A stretch of 64,000 bases of DNA, taken from Auriscalpium vulgare (Eukaryota > Basidiomycota > Agaricomycetes > Russulales > Auriscalpiaceae). The number at the start of each line of letters is the position of its first letter. Positions within the stretch are counted from its first letter, which is position 1. This document shows positions 36,123 to 48,900 of this stretch, in pieces. Below the pieces are notes generated by a model that saw only the letters and a list, made by a program, of their open reading frames with translations, was not told the DNA's origin and made no database searches. Where the stretch lies: contig JAHBBC010000015.1 of assembly GCA_019915015.1 (NCBI GenBank), positions 186,001 through 250,000 of the forward strand. The letters run 5' to 3'. Position numbers and translations under genes: made by a program.

Positions 36123-38299
36123 CACCGCGCCAACTTCACTCTCCCAGCTCCCGTTGCCATCCATCTTTCCTGTTCCACCTCGGTTGCTGTGCACCCATCC
36201 CCGCTTCACGACCTCTCACGTCTTTCACGATGTGTCACGACGATTGACGACCGCCACGATTGATTATTCTCGCGCCATATGTCCATTTATCCTCCTTTCC
36301 TCATTCGCCCGCCTTCCTCATCTTCCCATCCGTCCTCATCTGCCTGCTCTGTTGTTGCTTTCGCGCTATTTATTCATTGCTGAGCTAGATTTGTGTTCAT
36401 ATATTAGACTGTGTTGCAGTGGTGTGGAACCGACCGTGTCAAGCCTTTGCTTGGATACTTCGTGAGTACAATGTTGGAACACCCTTTATCTCAAAACTGA
36501 TGTTTATTTGAACAGTCTTTGCATAGTACCGGAACTACGATAAAATGACAAACACTTGAAAAACGTCACAGCACAGCACTGGTGCAGCCCAGTAAAGTCA
36601 CAGCGAACTGAAGTGCGAAAATTCAACAACTGCCTCCTGGCGTGCGATTTCTGTGCACAACATTACTCTTCGCTTGCGGCAATCGTGAGTCGACTGTCGA
36701 CAGGTATGGTTTGGCTTCTCAACTTTGCGCGCGGGGCGTCGCCGGCACATCTATTCGTCTAGGGGGCCTTGAGCTGGAACGTTAATGCAATCCCCCAGCT
36801 GCACACCCGTGGCTGCGCTTGCTTCGCGCGAATGTACGCTATCCTGACGTTGGAGCGTCACGTTGGGGAATCACGCCAGACCCCGGCGTATGTTTTATGG
36901 TCCCAATTTCAGGTGAACTTTGCATCCAGCTGCGTGTGAGTATGTTGGCACTTCTGCAAATTGCCGCCGCAACTGTACTGACTGCACTTCGCTGTGGCCC
37001 CGAGGCCATGTGCTATAGGCGCGAGACTTGACAGTGAGCATATTCGGGCAGGCGACGCGCTCCGGAGATATCGGTGCGCAACGCGACCTAAACATGACCT
37101 TGAGGAATATGAGCTGTCCTGAATAAATGCTGACGCTGAGCGGTTCCAGGCATATCTACCCCTCGCCTGGAACTGGTCCCGGTCAAATGCCCGCGGTTTG
37201 GAACTTGTTAGGGACACCAATTCTGATTCACCTATCTAACATACGACTTGGATGAGCGTTTGCCTTGTGGCCGTCGCCATGACAACAATAGTTTCCCTAG
37301 TCGGCCTAACTAGCGCTGGAGTCTGACGGGCCGCGGGCGCCGAGTAGTCTCAGTGGCTGACCTTAATACAGTCGTTCTGTTAGGCGCCGAGCATATTCGT
37401 TCTTGACATAACTCATGTTCGTGGCTCGTGGCTCGCGGCTCTTCTCTCGAGGCGATTGCCACCAAGTGCGAGGCCAACTTATCGGGCTCTGCAGCAGGCG
37501 TCATATTTTGTAAGTCTTGCATGTCTATGTTGCGTTGGGTAACTCCTCAGTCACCCTACTCACAGCAAAGAGGAGAATGATGGCAGGGAGTCTCATCAAC
37601 CCGTCAAAAGTCAGCTACGGAGACTACATCAGCCTCCTGTTTTCCATTCGACCAGTTTGCAAAGGAACATCACGCCCTATGAGCTGAGCCATGCGCAGTC
37701 TTTGGATCTGACGATCGGGCGGGCTTGCAGGTTCTCGACAAACCGGTGATCCGACCTTCACGGGTTCTTTCTCTGGGGATATGGACAATCGCCACCAGTA
37801 GTATCGCACCTGGTAGTCCCTATAACCGGGGCTAGTAAGCTACGGGATGGTCGGGGGGATCTGTAAGCTAGCTAGCTAGATTTACCTTGATTTCTGTACC
37901 CCGCCGCGGGCCCCGCCGTGGCCGTCCAAATCGGGAAAGCTCGGCTGATGGGATCCAGCCCGTCCCTCCGCCCCGCGCGGCATATCGGCACTGCGCTCCC
38001 GCCCCGAGCGCCGGACTTCCGCAGCCGGCGGCAACGCTGCCCGTCGTCCCTGACGTCGAGCTCGCTGTCGCCGACGACGACGACGACTTCCCCGCCCCCC
38101 TTGCCCCCTACCCCCAACATCTATATATCAATGGACTCGTATTCACCGTGCGAAGTCGTTTATGTATCTTCCCTTTGCATTCACTCTGCTGTGTGCGTGT
38201 CTTTGCAGGCTTTTTCAGGCTAAGTGGTGTATATTAAGGTAACGGGCCCTACAATGTACGCTACTGCTCGATATGAGGCTCTGGAAGTAAATGAAGACA
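36123..38299. other. Gap holding the unrecognised left border of the transposon
   Basis: 2.2 kb without a supportable gene on either strand. The left end of the KDZ-type transposon should lie here if the host element is whole. I could not identify a terminal inverted repeat because its partner would be beyond the right edge. Confidence 0.45.
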
Positions 38300-39970
38300 C
38301 TATACCCAAGTCAGAGTGGGGGTCGAGGCAGAGGAGGAACTGGAGGAGGCGTCAGATGTGACAGCAGGGGCCCAAGAAATGGGCGGGCCCCCGAGCAACG
38401 ACGGCGCATTACCGTAGGGCGTGAAGTCGCCGCCGGTGGACGCCGCTCCGTACGGTGTGTTGTTGGGAAGGGCGAGCGTGCCGTCAGGGAGCCCTTGACC
38501 CCCGAGGAAGGACGAGCCGACGGCGTCGCCGTCGAAGTTGAAGTTGCTGCCCATGTGGGCGAGGGCCTCGAGGGCGGCGGCCTCTGCTGGGGTAGGCGGC
38601 GCGATCTGGAAGGTGAAAGCGGGTGTGGTAGCAGCAGTCGGAGTGATGAGGGCGGAGGGTGTCAGCTCGAGACTCGAAGGGGCGGGGGAGGGGTTGGCAA
38701 GCTCCTGGAGACGAACGCGCAGCTCGTCGTCGGTCAGCTTCTCCCAGCGGCACCTCCCGTCCTTGAGGGCGTCGATGACCATGTTTAAGTTCTTCCTGGT
38801 GAGCTTGGCGATGTTGTTGACCCTTTCCTCGAGCGGCCAGCCGTGAAGCTCAACGCCGAACTTCTTGACGATCTTCTCGGGGTAGTTTTTATACTCCATC
38901 TTGATCTTCTCGCCTCGCGAAATGAGCCGTGCGTCGACGAGGAATGCGACTGTGAGGGAGGGCAAGAAAGGTCAGAAGGTGCACAGGCTACGATACGACT
39001 TTGTTACTCACCCAAGCTCTCGGAGATCCTCTCTCTAACCCACCCGACGTGATCGTTAATCTTATTTCCTACAATTGTGAACTCTCCTACAGCAAAGAAG
39101 TTAGCTTCGTCGAGTCCGACGTCAAAACGGCCAGGCTCACCGCTTGCGATGTTGCCAACCACGAAAGCCTCAAAGTGGAGAGCCATGTCTGACAGGGACA
39201 ACTTGAACTTGAAGGAGATCCACGACTTCGCGCGAGGGCTGGCGTAGACTATCGGCTTGGCTGTGTGCATCGTGTCACCGCGGACCGCGAGGATTATGAT
39301 CTCGCAGCGCGTTCGCTCCTGCATGGCCACCGCCTGTGAACTGTCAGTAGAGGAGGGCAAGCCATCGACCCGTTACTCACCTCTTGGATCAAGCTGCCGA
39401 AGGTCGCGTCGAAATCCTTCTGCCGCCCTGCCTCCGTCTGGCGACCTGCAGTCTCCTTCTTCTTCCGGGACTTAGCGCCTTCGTCTCGTAGCTCCTCCAG
39501 GTCCCCTTCTGCCATCTCCTTGTACTCTGCCTTGATCTCCGCCATGATTTCTGCGGGTATTGACGAAACCTTGAGGCGATCTCCCGTCTTTCGTTCTGTG
39601 CACCGTCGTCAGCGCGGCGCCCTTCGACTCGCTGGAGAAGCCTGCTTACTCGAATTCAGCTTCTGAAGCTTCTGAGCAAGAAACACGGTCCACGCGTTGG
39701 GCCCTCGCCTCGAGCGCAAGAGCCTTCCACCCATGAGAAGTCGGCCGGTTACCCAAGGTAGGCTTCTATTTAAGTAATAGCTCAGTCGACATCCGCGCGG
39801 AACAGAAGACGGGCTTACTTTCCGTGGTCTGTGGCAATTTTCTTTGCCCAGCCCAAGAGGACGCCCTGCGCCGCCGATATGTCCTTCTGCAGGGCCTCCG
39901 CCTTGTCTTTTCTGTGTTTCTTCTGAGCAGCGGTAGGCTGCGCTCGCTTGCCTCGCTTTTGGGAGACCAT
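38300..39970 (-). CDS. Accessory ORF of KDZ/TET-JBP transposons
   Basis: ATG at 39970 (MVSQKRGKRAQPTAAQKKHR), a basic helical start. Further exons read RRGPNAWTVFLAQKLQKL, then IMAEIKAEYKEMAEGDLEEL, then a globular part with MQERTRCEIIILAVRGDTMH and ARLISRGEKIKMEYKNYPEK. The block VELHGWPLEERV to ALKDGRCRWEKLTDDELRVR matches my memory of the protein that accompanies TET/JBP in basidiomycete transposons (a GWP..CRW block). The tail is Pro/Ser-rich, ending TPTLTWV-TAG at 38300. About six exons. Biochemical role unknown; probably DNA- or chromatin-associated, judged from the basic N-terminus. Confidence 0.75.
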
Positions 39971-40243
39971 TGGGAGCTGGAGGTTTTATGAGGAAGGGAC
40001 GACGGCGAGGGTGTGCGGGCAAGGGACGTCGCAGTCCGAAGGACCTGTTTCAAATTGCGCTCAATGTTGACAGAAATAAACAAAACAATCATCGAGATCC
40101 ACGCGTCGCGACGCGATCGAGCACGAGTCGGAGAAATAAAGCCCACCGCCGGAAGCCGGCCCCGTGTCGGAGTTGAAGCTGAAGAGATGGCATTACAGTA
40201 CTGCTACATGAAAAACAGATGGTCACCTGGTGGTGTTTGTACC

Positions 40244-42101
40244 CTAAGGAAGCCCCTCTGCCATCTTTCTCTCCCACTCCATCAACTTTTCACGATCGTC
40301 TGCCAGCTCAGAGAGCTTGGAGAGGCGGTCGAGCTGAGCCTCCCAGCGACCGGCGTCCAGGGTCGTCCGCTGTGCCTTGGACAGGCTGCCCGCCGGCCGA
40401 CATCCGTGCCGAACCCATCGAATGACGTCTCCCCCGCAGAACTGCGTGAAGGAGTAGCGACGCTCCCCAGCCTGAATGTTGGCGTTGCCGTGGCGAAGAC
40501 CCGCAGAGGGAAGGAGAATCGTGGAGCCGGAGGGGAATCGAATTTTGATCTTCAAGTCGGCGAGGTACAAATGGCCGCCCTTGTCTGCGTCGAAGCAGCC
40601 GAGCGCTGTGATAACGCAGGGGAGGCTGGGATAGTTCTTCAAGTCGTTGTGCTCGAAGGCCACGGTCTCGGGGCCCATGTTGAAGCACGCCATGGGATAC
40701 GCGCTGTTCTGGAAGTTAGCCTGGAGCTCAGGCTGCGTCTCGAACAGCACAGCCAGGGCTTCGCACATGTCTTGATAGGCCTTGGGGAAGTACGCCGCGA
40801 GGGCAGCTGTACAAGGCGTCAGAGGGCTCACAACCCAGCAGCACGCCTGGCACTCACCACTACCGAAGCCCGCGATCCTCTGCACGTCTGCGCTGCTTAA
40901 CAGAATTTTCTTGAGCTCCTCGAACTCCGGACTTCCGACGCCGTAGTTGTGCGGCTTCTGTGCGAGGGGTAAGAAACAAAGGAGGCGCCGCGCTGCAAGC
41001 TGCGCACCTTCGGACCTCCGCCGTGGGAGATACCCACGTTCACGGCTGCGTACTTGCCGCGCCTATGCTCGACCACCGGGAAGTGTTTGGGGTTCTTGGA
41101 TCTCACCTCTTCGAATAGATCTGCCGCTCGGGCAGCGGAGGCCTCCCAGCGTTCTTCCTCTCCGCGATCCGACGACTCGGCAGGCCGGCCAACTAGCACC
41201 ACGATGATCCTTTCCTGGTCGTCAAGGATCACGTAGGGCGTTCTGCTTGAACCCAGTCAGCGTCACGCTCTGCAGGCTACGGCTAGCCACGCACCTTCCA
41301 TCCCACTCAAAACTCTGGAACCCTCGCTCGTCGAGGTCCTCTGACGCCCAGCGCACCCTCTCCCACGTGTCCAATCGGCGCACGGAGTAGCCCCCCAGCT
41401 TCGTGGCGCCGATGCCCTCGGTTTTGAAACTTGAGATCGCCTCCCGGACAATCGCAGCGTTAAGGTCCTCGGCGTAGAGGCGGAGGACTGCAGGAGACTG
41501 CGTGGAGCCCTGGACCGTTGCAAAGGACCGGGCCCTGCGAGACGCGCGATCGTCGCGGTCTTTCTTCCTTCGCACCCTGCGCGCCTCCTTGTTCTTGGCC
41601 TTGCTTGCCGCCCTCTGCTCCTTCGTCTTCGGCTTTCGAGTCCTCTTCTTTTTGGACGGTGCTCCTGCAGCGCGTTCGCCTGCGGACTTGTTGGAGTGCG
41701 ATGGAGCCGGGCTCTGCGCAGAGAGCCGTCGATTGACCGCGCGAAGGTCCAAGGGTTCGACGCGACGCGCGCAAGCCCCGCGGCCGGGAGTGCCTGCGCC
41801 AGAGGATGTCGGAGAGCTGGAGGCGCTTGAGAGCGGCGACTCGGTGAGGGGGCTGAGGGAAGTTGGCGACCAGTCGACTGCCTCCGACGCGTCTCTGTTT
41901 TCGGCCGCAAAGTCGACAGCCCTCGCCACCCGGTCCTCACTCTCGATCGCCCTTTGAAGCAGAGTGCTGAAACGAAGCCTTGTACGAAGAGGAGCCGGCG
42001 GCACGAACACGCCATGGTCGCGTCCAGAGCGGGTCTGGCAAAAGCCGGCGGTTAGCAAGGGAAGCGATCGGTCAGGGCTAGCGCCGCGTACTGACCTTCA
42101 T
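40244..42101 (-). CDS. TET/JBP-type 2OG-Fe(II) oxygenase (5-methylcytosine dioxygenase)
   Basis: Predicted to oxidise 5-methylcytosine in DNA. Proposed start ATG at 42101 (MK joined over an intron to TRSGRDHGVFVPPAPLRTRL at 42034). A basic Lys/Arg-rich linker is near 41600. Then come SVRRLDTWERVRW, RTPYVILDDQER and GISHGGGPK, and AGFGS just before the catalytic core. The core has the iron-binding HxD as HNDLKN (His codon 40649-40651), GCFDADKGGHLYLADLKI, FPSGSTILLPSAG, the distal His in LRHGNANI and the 2OG-binding Arg in ERRYSFTQF. All metal and co-substrate ligands are present. It ends MAEGLP-TAG at 40244. Known fungal TET/JBP genes travel in KDZ transposons; this is one such. Confidence 0.9.
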
Positions 42102-42533
42102 AACGACAGGCGCGGAGTCCACTAATTCAAGTAAGCAAGGGAACGGGCAGGAGTGAGGGGAAGCGGGAACAAGAAGTAGAACGAGGCCCCGCCGCTCGCC
42201 AGTTCCTTGGCTAGAAACGTCCGTGGCGGCGGGGAAGAATCTAAAGTAAAAAGACGCGACACCGAGGGAGAGCTCACCACAGAAAGTTCAGACGGACAGG
42301 CAGGTGAGGAAGAGAGTCGTGTAGCAGGGCGGGCCTCAGCTTCGCGTCTTTTGTGGGACGTCTTTTGTGGGGCGTGCGTGTGGCCGTTAGGGAACGAATG
42401 TCGGTGTAGATGCCGCGACGCGCCTGTGGCGGGTCTCCGGCAGTTGCCGGAGCGCGGCTTGCGATCTGGCCCAGACGCTAGCATTACCGGCGGAACGTAC
42501 GTAGAGTAACTAGGACAAAGCAAGAGTAACTAC

Positions 42534-42875
42534 ATGTTGAAGAGAGCCGTTGCTACACACGGCAGGCGATTCCACGCAAGCATGGGAACCAAAGTTAAGA
42601 AGAATACATCATGAATTCGAAAATGTAACAGTTGATACCTGTGACAAATTAGAGATTTCCTGGGAATGAAAGATTTTGAGGCTTTCCTTAGCTACTTATT
42701 GAGGCGTATTTAATGAGATGAAAAGGGAGCTACAATAAATATATACTTACATATGATGAGTTCTACATGTTTGCATTTTGTTATTTGCTACAGTAGCACT
42801 CAATGAAAGCATTAAAATTAAACATGTAGGATATAAAGAAGGATTATATATTATGCATAATATATATATATAAAG
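42534..42875 (+). repeat. 5' end region shared with copy R
   Basis: About 335 bp, inverted match to 61235-61566. The first 51 bp differ at three sites; further in, homology is patchy but collinear (GAAAATGT, TGGGAATG, GGGAGCTA, TATATACTTACA, TTGTTATTTGC, GAAAGCATT, AAACATGT in the same order). Confidence 0.7.
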
Positions 42876-42909
42876 AATAAAGTAAATGAATTTAAAATCG
42901 ATTTTTTTC

Positions 42910-45900
42910 GGAAAACGCGGGTGAGCCTCGGGTGAACCCGTAAAGTGTACTTTACTTCGGACTCCGGCGCGCTATTCTTCTCCTTGAAAGAACTGATTCC
43001 CAATGTGGAATCAGAACAGGATATGCTTCAAGAGATGTGTAGGGTGCCTAGGTCGAAAATGTACGAACCTTCAGGAAGTTGTAGACACCCTTCAAGAAAA
43101 TGTATGGACCCTTCAAAGGTTTGTAGTCCCCCTTCAAGATGCACAGGCATGGCAGTTTGCGATCTTTAATTCTTCTAGACCGCAAATGCAAAGTAATCTT
43201 TCTTTATTTCGGTGAGCTCAAATTTATTTTATATTGCGCCTGCCCAGAAGCCAATAGAGCTGTCAATATTCAGATGTTGATATATGTCGCACTCAATAGC
43301 ACTCAGCCTCTGAGCTGACCCAGCGACATTGAGTCTTTTAATATGTATTGTGCTCAGAAAGAATTTAATAATGCTCCGGAAAAACGCGGGTGAGCCTCGG
43401 GTGAACCCGTAAAGTGTACTTTACTTCGGACTCCGGCGCGCTATTCTTCTCCTTGAAAGAACTGATTCCCAATGTGGAATCAGAACAGGATATGCTTCAA
43501 GAGATGTGTAGGGTGCCTAGGTCGAAAATGTACGAACCTTCAGGAAGTTGTAGACACCCTTCAAGAAAATGTATGGACCCTTCAAAGGTTTGTAGTCCCC
43601 CTTCAAGATGCACAGGCATGGCAGTTTGCGATCTTTAATTCTTCTAGACCGCAAATGCAAAGTAATCTTTCTTTATTTCGGTGAGCTCAAATTTATTTTA
43701 TATTGCGCCTGCCCAGAAGCCAATAGAGCTGTCAATATTCAGATGTTGATATATGTCGCACTCAATAGCACTCAGCCTCTGAGCTGACCCAGCGACATTG
43801 AGTCTTTTAATATGTATTGTGCTCAGAAAGAATTTAATAATGCTCCGGAAAAACGCGGGTGAGCCTCGGGTGAACCCGTAAAGTGTACTTTACTTCGGAC
43901 TCCGACGCGCTATTCTTCTCCTTGAAAGAACTGATTCCCAATGTGGAATCAGAACAGGATATGCTTCAAGAGATGTGTAGGGTGCCTAGGTCGAAAATGT
44001 ACGAACCTTCAGGAAGTTGTAGACACCCTTCAAGAAAATGTATGGACCCTTCAAAGGTTTGTAGTCCCCCTTCAAGATGCACAGGCATGGCAGTTTGCGA
44101 TCTTTAATTCTTCTAGACCGCAAATGCAAAGTAATCTTTCTTTATTTCGGTGAGCTCAAATTTATTTTATATTGCGCCTGCCCAGAAGCCAATAGAGCTG
44201 TCAATATTCAGATGTTGATATATGTCGCACTCAATAGCACTCAGCCTCTGAGCTGACCCAGCGACATTGAGTCTTTTAATATGTATTGTGCTCAGAAAGA
44301 ATTTAATAATGCTCCGGAAAAACGCGGGTGAGCCTCGGGTGAACCCGTAAAGTGTACTTTACTTCGGACTCCGGCGCGCTATTCTTCTCCTTGAAAGAAC
44401 TGATTCCCAATGTGGAATCAGAACAGGATATGCTTCAAGAGATGTGTAGGGTGCCTAGGTCGAAAATGTACGAACCTTCAGGAAGTTGTAGACACCCTTC
44501 AAGAAAATGTATGGACCCTTCAAAGGTTTGTAGTCCCCCTTCAAGATGCACAGGCATGGCAGTTTGCGATCTTTAATTCTTCTAGACCGCAAATGCAAAG
44601 TAATCTTTCTTTATTTCGGTGAGCTCAAATTTATTTTATATTGCGCCTGCCCAGAAGCCAATAGAGCTGTCAATATTCAGATGTTGATATATGTCGCACT
44701 CAATAGCACTCAGCCTCTGAGCTGACCCAGCGACATTGAGTCTTTTAATATGTATTGTGCTCAGAAAGAATTTAATAATGCTCCGGAAAAACGCGGGTGA
44801 GCCTCGGGTGAACCCGTAAAGTGTACTTTACTTCGGACTCCGGCGCGCTATTCTTCTCCTTGAAAGAACTGATTCCCAATGTGGAATCAGAACAGGATAT
44901 GCTTCAAGAGATGTGTAGGGTGCCTAGGTCGAAAATGTACGAACCTTCAGGAAGTTGTAGACACCCTTCAAGAAAATGTATGGACCCTTCAAAGGTTTGT
45001 AGTCCCCCTTCAAGATGCACAGGCATGGCAGTTTGCGATCTTTAATTCTTCTAGACCGCAAATGCAAAGTAATCTTTCTTTATTTCGGTGAGCTCAAATT
45101 TATTTTATATTGCGCCTGCCCAGAAGCCAATAGAGCTGTCAATATTCAGATGTTGATATATGTCGCACTCAATAGCACTCAGCCTCTGAGCTGACCCAGC
45201 GACATTGAGTCTTTTAATATGTATTGTGCTCAGAAAGAATTTAATAATGCTCCGGAAAAACGCGGGTGAGCCTCGGGTGAACCCGTAAAGTGTACTTTAC
45301 TTCGGACTCCGGCGCGCTATTCTTCTCCTTGAAAGAACTGATTCCCAATGTGGAATCAGAACAGGATATGCTTCAAGAGATGTGTAGGGTGCCTAGGTCG
45401 AAAATGTACGAACCTTCAGGAAGTTGTAGACACCCTTCAAGAAAATGTATGGACCCTTCAAAGGTTTGTAGTCCCCCTTCAAGATGCACAGGCATGGCAG
45501 TTTGCGATCTTTAATTCTTCTAGACCGCAAATGCAAAGTAATCTTTCTTTATTTCGGTGAGCTCAAATTTATTTTATATTGCGCCTGCCCAGAAGCCAAT
45601 AGAGCTGTCAATATTCAGATGTTGATATATGTCGCACTCAATAGCACTCAGCCTCTGAGCTGACCCAGCGACATTGAGTCTTTTAATATGTATTGTGCTC
45701 AGAAAGAATTTAATAATGCTCCGGAAAAACGCGGGTGAGCCTCGGGTGAACCCGTAAAGTGTACTTTACTTCGGACTCCGGCGCGCTATTCTTCTCCTTG
45801 AAAGAACTGATTCCCAATGTGGAATCAGAACAGGATATGCTTCAAGAGATGTGTAGGGTGCCTAGGTCGAAAATGTACGAACCTTCAGGAAGTTGTAGAC

Positions 45901-48900
45901 ACCCTTCAAGAAAATGTATGGACCCTTCAAAGGTTTGTAGTCCCCCTTCAAGATGCACAGGCATGGCAGTTTGCGATCTTTAATTCTTCTAGACCGCAAA
46001 TGCAAAGTAATCTTTCTTTATTTCGGTGAGCTCAAATTTATTTTATATTGCGCCTGCCCAGAAGCCAATAGAGCTGTCAATATTCAGATGTTGATATATG
46101 TCGCACTCAATAGCACTCAGCCTCTGAGCTGACCCAGCGACATTGAGTCTTTTAATATGTATTGTGCTCAGAAAGAATTTAATAATGCTCCGGAAAAACG
46201 CGGGTGAGCCTCGGGTGAACCCGTAAAGTGTACTTTACTTCGGACTCCGGCGCGCTATTCTTCTCCTTGAAAGAACTGATTCCCAATGTGGAATCAGAAC
46301 AGGATATGCTTCAAGAGATGTGTAGGGTGCCTAGGTCGAAAATGTACGAACCTTCAGGAAGTTGTAGACACCCTTCAAGAAAATGTATGGACCCTTCAAA
46401 GGTTTGTAGTCCCCCTTCAAGATGCACAGGCATGGCAGTTTGCGATCTTTAATTCTTCTAGACCGCAAATGCAAAGTAATCTTTCTTTATTTCGGTGAGC
46501 TCAAATTTATTTTATATTGCGCCTGCCCAGAAGCCAATAGAGCTGTCAATATTCAGATGTTGATATATGTCGCACTCAATAGCACTCAGCCTCTGAGCTG
46601 ACCCAGCGACATTGAGTCTTTTAATATGTATTGTGCTCAGAAAGAATTTAATAATGCTCCGGAAAAACGCGGGTGAGCCTCGGGTGAACCCGTAAAGTGT
46701 ACTTTACTTCGGACTCCGGCGCGCTATTCTTCTCCTTGAAAGAACTGATTCCCAATGTGGAATCAGAACAGGATATGCTTCAAGAGATGTGTAGGGTGCC
46801 TAGGTCGAAAATGTACGAACCTTCAGGAAGTTGTAGACACCCTTCAAGAAAATGTATGGACCCTTCAAAGGTTTGTAGTCCCCCTTCAAGATGCACAGGC
46901 ATGGCAGTTTGCGATCTTTAATTCTTCTAGACCGCAAATGCAAAGTAATCTTTCTTTATTTCGGTGAGCTCAAATTTATTTTATATTGCGCCTGCCCAGA
47001 AGCCAATAGAGCTGTCAATATTCAGATGTTGATATATGTCGCACTCAATAGCACTCAGCCTCTGAGCTGACCCAGCGACATTGAGTCTTTTAATATGTAT
47101 TGTGCTCAGAAAGAATTTAATAATGCTCCGGAAAAACGCGGGTGAGCCTCGGGTGAACCCGTAAAGTGTACTTTACTTCGGACTCCGGCGCGCTATTCTT
47201 CTCCTTGAAAGAACTGATTCCCAATGTGGAATCAGAACAGGATATGCTTCAAGAGATGTGTAGGGTGCCTAGGTCGAAAATGTACGAACCTTCAGGAAGT
47301 TGTAGACACCCTTCAAGAAAATGTATGGACCCTTCAAAGGTTTGTAGTCCCCCTTCAAGATGCACAGGCATGGCAGTTTGCGATCTTTAATTCTTCTAGA
47401 CCGCAAATGCAAAGTAATCTTTCTTTATTTCGGTGAGCTCAAATTTATTTTATATTGCGCCTGCCCAGAAGCCAATAGAGCTGTCAATATTCAGATGTTG
47501 ATATATGTCGCACTCAATAGCACTCAGCCTCTGAGCTGACCCAGCGACATTGAGTCTTTTAATATGTATTGTGCTCAGAAAGAATTTAATAATGCTCCGG
47601 AAAAACGCGGGTGAGCCTCGGGTGAACCCGTAAAGTGTACTTTACTTCGGACTCCGGCGCGCTATTCTTCTCCTTGAAAGAACTGATTCCCAATGTGGAA
47701 TCAGAACAGGATATGCTTCAAGAGATGTGTAGGGTGCCTAGGTCGAAAATGTACGAACCTTCAGGAAGTTGTAGACACCCTTCAAGAAAATGTATGGACC
47801 CTTCAAAGGTTTGTAGTCCCCCTTCAAGATGCACAGGCATGGCAGTTTGCGATCTTTAATTCTTCTAGACCGCAAATGCAAAGTAATCTTTCTTTATTTC
47901 GGTGAGCTCAAATTTATTTTATATTGCGCCTGCCCAGAAGCCAATAGAGCTGTCAATATTCAGATGTTGATATATGTCGCACTCAATAGCACTCAGCCTC
48001 TGAGCTGACCCAGCGACATTGAGTCTTTTAATATGTATTGTGCTCAGAAAGAATTTAATAATGCTCCGGAAAAACGCGGGTGAGCCTCGGGTGAACCCGT
48101 AAAGTGTACTTTACTTCGGACTCCGGCGCGCTATTCTTCTCCTTGAAAGAACTGATTCCCAATGTGGAATCAGAACAGGATATGCTTCAAGAGATGTGTA
48201 GGGTGCCTAGGTCGAAAATGTACGAACCTTCAGGAAGTTGTAGACACCCTTCAAGAAAATGTATGGACCCTTCAAAGGTTTGTAGTCCCCCTTCAAGATG
48301 CACAGGCATGGCAGTTTGCGATCTTTAATTCTTCTAGACCGCAAATGCAAAGTAATCTTTCTTTATTTCGGTGAGCTCAAATTTATTTTATATTGCGCCT
48401 GCCCAGAAGCCAATAGAGCTGTCAATATTCAGATGTTGATATATGTCGCACTCAATAGCACTCAGCCTCTGAGCTGACCCAGCGACATTGAGTCTTTTAA
48501 TATGTATTGTGCTCAGAAAGAATTTAATAATGCTCCGGAAAAACGCGGGTGAGCCTCGGGTGAACCCGTAAAGTGTACTTTACTTCGGACTCCGACGCGC
48601 TATTCTTCTCCTTGAAAGAACTGATTCCCAATGTGGAATCAGAACAGGATATGCTTCAAGAGATGTGTAGGGTGCCTAGGTCGAAAATGTACGAACCTTC
48701 AGGAAGTTGTAGACACCCTTCAAGAAAATGTATGGACCCTTCAAAGGTTTGTAGTCCCCCTTCAAGATGCACAGGCATGGCAGTTTGCGATCTTTAATTC
48801 TTCTAGACCGCAAATGCAAAGTAATCTTTCTTTATTTCGGTGAGCTCAAATTTATTTTATATTGCGCCTGCCCAGAAGCCAATAGAGCTGTCAATATTCA

